DNA of 22,121 bases from CAYURP01 sp964447175 (GTDB lineage Bacteria > Zixibacteria > MSB-5A5 > SM23-73-2). The stretch covers positions 1 to 22,121 of the forward strand of contig CAYURP010000044.1 in assembly GCA_964447175.1 (NCBI GenBank), read 5' to 3'. The notes beneath the pieces are model-generated. The model was given only the letters and a program-made list of their open reading frames with translations. It was not told where the DNA came from and ran no database searches. Of the stretch, positions 1-5,344 are shown one piece after another (the first letter of the stretch is position 1; the number at the start of each line of letters is the position of its first letter). The position numbers were made by a program, and so were the translations under genes.

Positions 1-26
1 TTTTATATGAATTATGTAAAATTTCC

Positions 27-55
27 TTGACAATTAGAATGTTTCTATTTTTATT
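27..55 (+). promoter_or_regulatory. possible sigma70-type promoter for the serpin gene
   Basis: A perfect TTGACA box (27-32) is followed after 17 bases by TTTATT (50-55), which matches 4 of 6 bases of the -10 consensus. TATTAA at 52-57 is an alternative with a longer, 19-base spacer. The predicted transcript would have a leader of about 140 bases. The weak -10 box keeps confidence low. Confidence 0.35.
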
Positions 56-199
56 AAATATAGAAGAGACAATCTCAACAAAGGTAATGGTAGGGGTTTT
101 AGCGATATAAAATCTCTTTGCTGAATTTGCCAAATTTGAAAAAAAGAATGGAGAAATTTCAAGAAAACAAAAAAATCAACAGATCAGAGGAGGGGAGAG

Positions 200-1456
200 A
201 TGTCTAAAAAAGAACTATTTAAAAGGGTGAGTCTTCTTCTGGTGCTTTTGATCAGCATTCTGCTTTTGCAGTGTTCGAAAAAGCCCATGGGGAATAAACA
301 GGATGTTCCTGATGATCCAATTCCTGACTTACCTTCTGTTGAAAAAAGGCTGATCGAGTCAGACAACAAATTCGGATTGAAGCTATTCAGGGAACTTAAT
401 AAAGATGAAAAGGATTTGAATGTCTTTATTTCTCCTTTGAGTGTTGCCATGGCTCTGGGAATGACCTATAATGGTGCTAACGGAGAAACACAAGAGGCTA
501 TGCAAAAAACTCTGGAGCTTGAAGGCTTCACCCTCCAGGAGGTGAATCAGTGCTACCAGCATCTGATGGAATCCTTGATGCAGCTTGATCCCAAAGTGGA
601 GTTTGCTCTGGCAAATTCCATCTGGTATCGATTGGGTTTGACCCCGAGAAATGAATTTGTTAATCTTTGCCAGAAGTACTTCGACGCCATGGTGAGGGGA
701 TTAAAATTCAGTGACCCTGATGCAGCAGATACGATTAATGGGTGGGTAGAGGAGAATACCAACGGAAAGATAAAAAACCTGGTGGATAAACCTATTACTG
801 ATGACATAGTTATGTTTTTGATAAATACCATATACTTTAATGGTACCTGGACTTATGAGTTCGATAAAGACGAAACCAAAGATGATTGGTTTTACTTGCC
901 TGATGATAAAGAAAAAAGATGTAAGATGATGGAGCAAAGAGCGTTATTTAACTATTTCGAAAACGATACTTTTCAGGCTATAGATTTACCCTATGGTGAT
1001 GGAGATTTCTGTATGACGATATTTCTTCCAGAATGGGGTACTGATATCGATTCTCTGATAGGAGAATTCACACCTGAGAATTTAAGTTACTGGATAGATC
1101 TTTTTGAAGAGGATTCGGTGGATGTCTACCTTCCGAGATTCAAGCTTGAATACAATAAAGAACTAAGGGAAGTACTTACAGCATTAGGAATGGGTATTGC
1201 ATTCGGTGGTGCTGATTTCAGCAAAATGTTTGAAAGTATTGGTGTGTTTATCAGCAGAGTAATCCATAAATCATTTATAGAGGTAAATGAGGAGGGAACT
1301 GAGGCAGCAGCGGCTACTGTGGTTGTAATTAGTTATGGTGGTGGGCCAGATGGTTTGATGATTAAGATTGACCGACCTTTTGTGTTTATGATTCGGGAGA
1401 AAGTATCTGGAACTATACTTTTCATCGGGAAAATCGTGGATCCGGGATTTGAGTAG
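200..1456 (+). CDS. secreted lipoprotein serpin (serine/cysteine protease inhibitor family I4)
   Basis: A 418-residue serpin, of usual length for the family. The ATG follows a strong SD (GAGGAGGGG, from about 186). Residues 1-25 form a lipoprotein-type signal peptide ending LLLQC, with Cys25 as the likely lipidated residue; Gln at -1 is not a textbook lipobox. The body shows serpin hallmarks: FISPLSVAMALGMTYNGA (about residues 76-93), NTIYFNGTW (about 209-217) and the C-terminal DRPFVFMIRE and FIGKIVDP motifs. The hinge EEGTEAAAAT (364-373) has the Gly, Thr and small-residue run of inhibitory serpins, so it should insert its reactive loop and trap a protease covalently. The loop is about two residues longer than in alpha-1-antitrypsin and is Gly-rich (SYGGGPDG, 378-385), so P1 is uncertain; Tyr379 or a nearby Gly is possible. 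It is likely anchored in the outer membrane or surface-exposed and could protect the cell from its own or competitors' proteases. It stands alone as a transcription unit. Confidence 0.93.
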   Translation: MSKKELFKRVSLLLVLLISILLLQCSKKPMGNKQDVPDDPIPDLPSVEKRLIESDNKFGLKLFRELNKDEKDLNVFISPLSVAMALGMTYNGANGETQEAMQKTLELEGFTLQEVNQCYQHLMESLMQLDPKVEFALANSIWYRLGLTPRNEFVNLCQKYFDAMVRGLKFSDPDAADTINGWVEENTNGKIKNLVDKPITDDIVMFLINTIYFNGTWTYEFDKDETKDDWFYLPDDKEKRCKMMEQRALFNYFENDTFQAIDLPYGDGDFCMTIFLPEWGTDIDSLIGEFTPENLSYWIDLFEEDSVDVYLPRFKLEYNKELREVLTALGMGIAFGGADFSKMFESIGVFISRVIHKSFIEVNEEGTEAAAATVVVISYGGGPDGLMIKIDRPFVFMIREKVSGTILFIGKIVDPGFE

Positions 1457-1728
1457 GATTTCAGGAGATGGGCTTGCATATCTTTTGATTTGTTTTATTT
1501 TTTTTACAGGATTACTATAATACAAGATATTCCAGAAGAGGCTTGGCTACCCTTCTTGCCATTTTAACTTATTCAAATAGAAACACTTATCTGGTCAGTG
1601 AAGGTGGAATTCACTGGTATTTCGAGTTAATTCGGTTAAATTATTATACTTAGCGGTTATGGAAAAAGATCAAAAACTGTACCTACAAGTGCATATTTTT
1701 TATATTCAGTGTAATTCCTAATTTTATT
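1457..1728. other. non-coding stretch after the serpin gene
   Basis: AT-rich sequence with T-runs just after the serpin stop and no ORF with start, SD and coding character on either strand. It leads into the hairpin terminator at 1729 and most likely is the 3' untranslated part of the serpin transcript. Confidence 0.5.
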
Positions 1729-1766
1729 AAAAGCCTTTATTTATGCGGGCTTTTGGTGTTTTTTTT
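1729..1766 (+). terminator. Rho-independent terminator
   Basis: Perfect 7-bp stem AAAAGCC (1729-1735) with GGCTTTT (1748-1754), a 12-base loop, then GGTG and a run of eight T (1759-1766). It is about 270 bases after the serpin stop and just before the next promoter, so it probably separates the two units. The A/T pairing at the stem ends might let it act on both strands. Confidence 0.7.
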
Positions 1767-1787
1767 AAAGAAAACTCACTTTTTTAC

Positions 1788-1815
1788 TTGACAAATAATT
1801 GACATTAAGTATATT
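1788..1815 (+). promoter_or_regulatory. sigma70-type promoter upstream of the exported-protein locus
   Basis: TTGACA (1788-1793), a 16-base spacer, then TATATT (1810-1815; 5 of 6 consensus bases). A second TTGACA overlaps the spacer at 1799-1804 but has no matching -10 box. The start would be near 1822, about 350 bases before the first gene, leaving a long leader. Confidence 0.55.
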
Positions 1816-1821
1816 CTAAAC

Positions 1822-2030
1822 AGATGGAACTAAATGAGGGGAAGGGACGCCATAAAACATCGCGCTCTACCTGAGGGAGAGTCCCGATTGTTCTAAAACA
1901 TTTTAAGCGTGAACTTTTCAGGTTTACGCTATTGTTAAATGAGTGATCATTTAGCGAGGGATGCTTATAAGCTAAATTATGGTATATGGGAATGATCCTG
2001 GTAAACAAGAAAACATATTTTTTACACAGA
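1822..2030 (+). ncRNA. candidate structured leader RNA or small RNA
   Basis: This stretch lies between one promoter (1788-1815) and a second (2037-2064) and has no convincing ORF. It contains successive self-complementary segments: GGGAC (1844-1848) with GTCCC (1881-1885); a 9-bp stem AGCGTGAAC (1906-1914) with GTTTACGCT (1922-1930), including one G-U pair; a 7-bp stem TAAATGA (1936-1942) with TCATTTA (1947-1953); and the palindrome GCTTATAAGC (1963-1972). I do not recognise a known riboswitch or RNA family. It could be a regulatory leader of the next gene or an independent small RNA; no clear terminator closes it. Confidence 0.3.
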
Positions 2031-2036
2031 TTTAAC

Positions 2037-2064
2037 TTGACAAGAAAGATAAAACAAATATCTT
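2037..2064 (+). promoter_or_regulatory. possible second promoter before secreted protein A
   Basis: TTGACA (2037-2042), a 16-base spacer, then TATCTT (2059-2064; 4 of 6). The predicted start near 2071 would give a leader of about 100 bases before the TTG start at 2175. The spacing equals that of the promoter at 1788, so the gene may have two promoters. Confidence 0.45.
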
Positions 2065-2174
2065 CTGTGGTCAAGAATGCGAGAGGGAGAGGGTTCAGCA
2101 CTTTTATCCTCTATTCCTGCAAGGAGAGCCTCTTTACACAGGGATGTTTATTCTAACCCGAGGAGGGTGAGATA

Positions 2175-2903
2175 TTGAAGCGGTCTATAGTAAAATACAT
2201 TTTAATAGCAATGATAACTGTTTTTGTTGTTTTTCATATAACTTCAGTTTTAGCAAGGGAGAAACAGGGTATTATAAAACCTTCTAATGCTACAGGTGAA
2301 ACGCAATTAGATCAAAATGCAAACACTACCAAGATTACACATTTTCCTGTTCTGATAGACCCCCGCAATCCGGGTTCTGCAGTTAGCGGAACCTTAGGAG
2401 TTGATATTAGATTTTCCAAGACCGATTCCCCCTGGATACGTTACTCTCTCTCTGCCACTCTATGGACCTGGACGGTGAGAAAGCCCGGGGTTTATGCAAC
2501 TCAATGCTTAACTGGTACTGTCAAGAGCAATGTAGACATTGTTATTGACTTCACGGGTTTTGAAGATCTTAAAACTCCTCCTTTGCTCAAAGGGCTTCAC
2601 TGGGATCCTAAATGCTCTGATAAAGAGATAGAAACCTATTATGCAGCTGCACTATCAAATTTAACAGTAGACCAGGTGAGTTGGCATAGGGCATCTGAAT
2701 TCAACAACCCTCTGAATAACCTTCTCATACCCCAAAATCCCTTAATAGCGACTTCCTGGAATTTGTGGAACAAGATCTCAGTAACTAATGATATATCAGC
2801 ATGCAATTTTAAAGATCAAGCTTTCATAACTTTTGAGGTTGCGAATTCGGATATGTGGATCGATCCGGAAATCCCTGAGAGGGGGAATAGCATAACTAAA
2901 TAG
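2175..2903 (+). CDS. secreted protein of unknown function, VRKPG family member A
   Basis: A 242-residue protein. The start is TTG, fixed by a strong SD (AGGAGGGTGA, 2161-2170) eight bases upstream and by the signal peptide it opens (hydrophobic residues about 8-26, likely cut after the Ala of VLA). I do not recognise a named family. It is clearly a paralogue of the protein at 4583-5302: the blocks WxWxVRKPGxYA (W97, W99, V101-G105, Y107), Cys111, TxKSN, and a C-terminal LWNxIxV...SAC...MWID/TWID segment are shared, with the first block at the same residue numbers in both. The conserved aromatic and Cys residues suggest a compact, probably disulfide-containing beta-rich exported domain; this is inference. 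It sits first in a run of exported proteins, with the stop codon overlapping the SD before the next ORF. Function unknown. Confidence 0.8.
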   Translation: MKRSIVKYILIAMITVFVVFHITSVLAREKQGIIKPSNATGETQLDQNANTTKITHFPVLIDPRNPGSAVSGTLGVDIRFSKTDSPWIRYSLSATLWTWTVRKPGVYATQCLTGTVKSNVDIVIDFTGFEDLKTPPLLKGLHWDPKCSDKEIETYYAAALSNLTVDQVSWHRASEFNNPLNNLLIPQNPLIATSWNLWNKISVTNDISACNFKDQAFITFEVANSDMWIDPEIPERGNSITK

Positions 2904-2970
2904 GAGGGACATATTGGAAAGATTATCCTCTGACAAACAACTTTGGTCTTTAGTCCTGGGAGGTAAAAAG

Positions 2971-4404
2971 ATGAAAAGTATTACCAGATTTACAGTGTTA
3001 ATGATTCTGTTGATGTTTGCTTTAAGCATAATCATTGGATTGAATCCTTCTACTGCTTTTTGTGAGACCTTCGGGCTTCACCAGATTAACTTTCTGGGAA
3101 CTGTCTATGATGCTGGAATGAATGCAACCGCATTCACCTATCAGGTGACTGCTGCTGTCAACTACGGTTTCACCTGTTGGGTTCTGGCATTGGACCCGGA
3201 ATGCTTTGGGTCTGGAAATGTTTTAAACGCAAGCGAGGCCTGGGAGTATGTGGATCCATATCTGGATACCGGGATCTCGGGTATTAAATTCACTCAACCC
3301 TATGCACCAAATGAGTCTCGGATTGTGTTTTTCACTCTTAAAGGATATATTCCGGTCGGCAAGGTATCGGTAGCCCTGACGGCTGATTGCTCACACTGGT
3401 TCAGGGAGATGGATGGGCCGATATGTGGCCCCGGAATTCCTCCGCCAACCGAATGCTCGGTAGATCCGCCCAGCGCGGAGATCTGCGAGGGTTCCCCTCA
3501 GCAGTTTTGTGTGATTCTCAGCGGTGGCACTCCGCCTTATACGTATTCCTGGAGCAATGGAGCCACCACTCAGTGCATCACCGTAAGTGCAGCTGGCACC
3601 TATTCGGTTACGGTGACGGATGACAATGGTTCTGTATGTACCTGTGAAGCCACGTTGACCGTGAATCCCGGTCCGAGCTGCTCGGTAGATCCACCCAGTG
3701 CGGAGATCTGTGATGGATGCAATGATGGACACGACGGTGGATGCTATGATGGACACGATGGTGGACACTATGATGGACACAATGGTGGATGCAATGATGG
3801 ACACGATGGTCGAAGCAGAGGAGAAACATATGGAGGTGGATGGGGTGATAATGACAATGATGAGTGCAAGGATTCCACACAGCAGTTTTGTGTGGTTCCC
3901 AGCGGTGGCACTCCGCCTTATACTTATTCCTGGAGCAATGGAGCCACCACTCAGTGCATCACCGTAAGTGCAGCTGGCACCTATTCGGTTACGGTGACGG
4001 ACGTCAATGGCTGTGTAACGACCTGCCAAGCCACCTTGACCGTGAAGCCACCACCCGGAGGAGGTGAAGGGAAGTCCCCGGGTTACTGGAAGCACGAGTT
4101 AGCCATATACTTAGGATATGCGAAAAAAGGCAAGCTGAAAGAGCCCAATGTAGCCGCTTACGCTGCGGAGCACGGATACACGGCTCAACAGGCCTATGAT
4201 ATTATACTGGCTGGAGAAGGCGGTACTGCTCTGGAGAAAATGCACAGGCAGCTTGTGGCAGCTAAGCTCAGCGCTTCTGCAGGATACCTAACGGGTGTCG
4301 ACGAACTGCTTGAGCAGGGCCAGTACATGGTGGCCCATCCAGGGGAGTTCACAGACCAGCAGTTTGAGGATTTCAAGGATGTGCTTGAAGCTCTGCACGA
4401 TTGA
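2971..4404 (+). CDS. exported surface protein with two SprB/PKD-like modules, an Asp/His/Cys/Gly repeat and a PGYWK C-terminal domain
   Basis: A 477-residue protein from the ATG at 2971, which has SD GGGAGG at 2958-2963 and starts a standard signal peptide (MKSITRF..., ending near TAFC). An in-frame TTG at 2914 also has an SD (AGGAGGG) but would put 19 polar residues before the signal. After an N-terminal domain (about 36-150) with paired Cys come two Ig-like modules of the SprB-repeat/PKD type (about 162-231 and 237-358), each with GGTPPYTYSWSNG and GTYSVTVTD. The second is split after AEIC247 by an insertion of about 50 residues with four 8-residue units such as CNDGHDGG (250-281). The C-terminal domain (368-477) opens with SPGYWKH, a motif I associate with uncharacterised domains at the ends of secreted proteins, and is otherwise helical. 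It is probably an adhesin or matrix-type surface protein; the acidic and His-rich insert may bind metal ions (inference). Confidence 0.8.
   Translation: MKSITRFTVLMILLMFALSIIIGLNPSTAFCETFGLHQINFLGTVYDAGMNATAFTYQVTAAVNYGFTCWVLALDPECFGSGNVLNASEAWEYVDPYLDTGISGIKFTQPYAPNESRIVFFTLKGYIPVGKVSVALTADCSHWFREMDGPICGPGIPPPTECSVDPPSAEICEGSPQQFCVILSGGTPPYTYSWSNGATTQCITVSAAGTYSVTVTDDNGSVCTCEATLTVNPGPSCSVDPPSAEICDGCNDGHDGGCYDGHDGGHYDGHNGGCNDGHDGRSRGETYGGGWGDNDNDECKDSTQQFCVVPSGGTPPYTYSWSNGATTQCITVSAAGTYSVTVTDVNGCVTTCQATLTVKPPPGGGEGKSPGYWKHELAIYLGYAKKGKLKEPNVAAYAAEHGYTAQQAYDIILAGEGGTALEKMHRQLVAAKLSASAGYLTGVDELLEQGQYMVAHPGEFTDQQFEDFKDVLEALHD
3499..3629 (+). repeat. 131-bp direct repeat, copy 1 (SprB-like module)
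   Basis: Matches 3880-4010 with about five mismatches in 131 bases, including a 77-base identical core (3544-3620 against 3925-4001, offset 381). It encodes QQFC...GGTPPYTYSWSNG...VTVTD in both copies. The identity at third codon positions points to recent duplication or gene conversion. Confidence 0.9.
3718..3813 (+). repeat. four tandem 24-bp units encoding CNDGHDGG-type octapeptides
   Basis: Units begin at 3718, 3742, 3766 and 3790 and encode CNDGHDGG, CYDGHDGG, HYDGHNGG and CNDGHDGR. The period is a multiple of three, so copy-number changes keep the frame. The tract lies inside the second SprB-like module and explains the odd Met/Asp- or His-rich open frames seen in other registers. Confidence 0.92.
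3880..4010 (+). repeat. 131-bp direct repeat, copy 2 (SprB-like module)
   Basis: Second copy of the near-identical module at 3499-3629. It follows the Asp/His/Gly insertion, so the two modules differ mainly by that insert. Confidence 0.9.
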
Positions 4405-4430
4405 GCTGGAGGGCATGTTCTTTTACACTG

Positions 4431-4451
4431 GAATAGAGAAGTAGTCTATTC
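4431..4451. other. intergenic hairpin after the surface-protein gene
   Basis: Perfect 7-bp inverted repeat GAATAGA (4431-4437) with TCTATTC (4445-4451) and a 7-base loop, 27 bases after the stop codon. No T-run follows, so it is not a classical terminator; it could stabilise the transcript end. Confidence 0.3.
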
Positions 4452-4509
4452 AGCAATAGAACTCTGAGGAACTCCAGAAGAGAGAAGTGGAGTTTAGACT
4501 TGAGAAAAA

Positions 4510-4527
4510 GTACGGGGGTGACCGTAC
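4510..4527. repeat. left copy of an inverted repeat flanking secreted protein B; also a hairpin
   Basis: TACGGGGGTGACCG (4511-4524) is repeated in inverted orientation as CGGTCACCCCGTA at 5318-5330, one base shorter. Both copies point inward and enclose an 820-bp unit holding one gene. The left copy also forms a perfect 6-bp hairpin, GTACGG (4510-4515) with CCGTAC (4522-4527), between A-tracts. It resembles terminal repeats of a small mobile cassette, but no transposase or target duplication is visible. Confidence 0.55.
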
Positions 4528-4538
4528 AAAAAAATTCC

Positions 4539-4566
4539 TTGACATAAATCGAGGAAAATGTAGATT
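4539..4566 (+). promoter_or_regulatory. possible promoter for secreted protein B
   Basis: TTGACA (4539-4544), a 16-base spacer, then TAGATT (4561-4566). The expected start near 4573 would fall inside the SD of the gene at 4583, which argues against normal use, so this is listed with low confidence. Confidence 0.3.
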
Positions 4567-4582
4567 GGGAGGAGGTGAAAAT

Positions 4583-5302
4583 ATGAAAAAACTGTTACTT
4601 GCATTACTTATACTAAGTCTTCTACCGGTGGCAGCTCTGGCAGTAAGTACTCCGACGTATCCTTATCCGGGATCCGAGGTGTCGAGCTGGTATTGGTTGG
4701 ATGGAAACTGGGTTGTTTCGAGCGAGGCTGCCAATCCGAACCTGATGGCTCTGGGAAGATGCTTCGCTTCAGCACCTGTGGATAGCAATTGCAACAAGAA
4801 TTGGAGGGTCGACGTTACGATTCATGCCTCCATTGCCCAGTGGATCAATTGGAGCTTAACCGGAACCAGATGGGACTGGTTTGTTCGCAAACCTGGTTTC
4901 TATGCTGCCGACTGCATTACAGCGACGATAAAGAGCAACCAGAACGTGCTGGTTGACTATCATGACTTTGGACCGCTTATAGCAGTAGATACGGCTAAGG
5001 CTGTGAACGACACTATTCCCATATTCTACACAGTTGGTGACTATGCGACAGGACCACCTTTGCAATCTGATCCTCGTTGGGTTCCAGCCGTGGGTCTGAA
5101 CAATGCCGCTGAGTGGGATACCATTTACGATTCCGCGACATTACACAGCGGTCTTCAGTTCAAACTGTGGAACTACATTCACGTTGTAGAGTGCAATTCA
5201 GCTTGCGAGTACCAAGACGACGCTTGGATTAGTTTGGAGCTGCTTTGCCAGAAGACCTGGATTGACACGGAAACCGGCTATTTCAAGCCAAGAACTGATT
5301 AG
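4583..5302 (+). CDS. secreted protein of unknown function, VRKPG family member B
   Basis: A 239-residue protein starting at the ATG 4583 behind a strong SD (GGAGGAGGTG). The frame is open upstream to 4487, but that extension holds a hairpin and promoter-like sequence, while 4583 starts a textbook signal peptide (MKKLLLALLILSLLPVAALA, cut after Ala20). It shares with the protein at 2175-2903 the block W97, W99, VRKPG 101-105, Tyr107, Cys111 and KSN, and a C-terminal LWNYIHV...SAC...TWID segment. Extra Cys (60, 70 and near the C-terminus) suggest disulfides in the periplasm or outside the cell. The family is not recognised. The gene lies between the surface protein and the Ig-like/secretin pair and is enclosed by inward-facing 13-14-base inverted repeats, so it may have arrived or been duplicated as a unit. 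Function unknown; an exported partner or substrate of the neighbouring secretin is one possibility. Confidence 0.82.
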   Translation: MKKLLLALLILSLLPVAALAVSTPTYPYPGSEVSSWYWLDGNWVVSSEAANPNLMALGRCFASAPVDSNCNKNWRVDVTIHASIAQWINWSLTGTRWDWFVRKPGFYAADCITATIKSNQNVLVDYHDFGPLIAVDTAKAVNDTIPIFYTVGDYATGPPLQSDPRWVPAVGLNNAAEWDTIYDSATLHSGLQFKLWNYIHVVECNSACEYQDDAWISLELLCQKTWIDTETGYFKPRTD

Positions 5303-5309
5303 TTAAAAC

Positions 5310-5337
5310 AAAAAAATCGGTCACCCCGTATTTTTTT
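5310..5337 (+). terminator. possible terminator / right copy of the inverted repeat
   Basis: An A-tract, CGG (5318-5320), a 5-base loop, CCG (5326-5328), then TA and seven T. The A- and T-tracts extend the stem past two mismatched positions. It lies 8 bases after the stop of secreted protein B and ends just before the next start. It contains CGGTCACCCCGTA (5318-5330), the inverted partner of 4511-4524. It may terminate partially, on either strand. Confidence 0.45.
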
Positions 5338-5344
5338 AGATTAG

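Noticed and set aside
1805..2101. 98-residue open frame on the minus strand
   Set aside because: No SD or signal, low-complexity composition, and it overlaps a promoter and hairpin-rich leader on the + strand.
2914..2970. TTG start for the surface protein, 19 residues upstream
   Set aside because: It has an SD but would place a polar segment before a good signal peptide, and ATG 2971 has its own well-spaced SD.
3718..3813. Possible CRISPR-like array
   Set aside because: Units are contiguous, have no unique spacers and are translated in frame.
3608..3967. Overlapping frames rich in Met/Asp (+) and His/Val (-) over the 24-bp repeats
   Set aside because: They are register artefacts of the tandem repeat inside the real surface-protein gene.
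4487..4582. ATG 4487 as start of secreted protein B
   Set aside because: The extension is polar, has no strong SD, and covers an inverted repeat and promoter-like boxes; ATG 4583 starts a classic signal peptide.
5262..5267. TTGACA within the end of secreted protein B
   Set aside because: No -10-like hexamer at 16-18 bases; it is part of the coding sequence.
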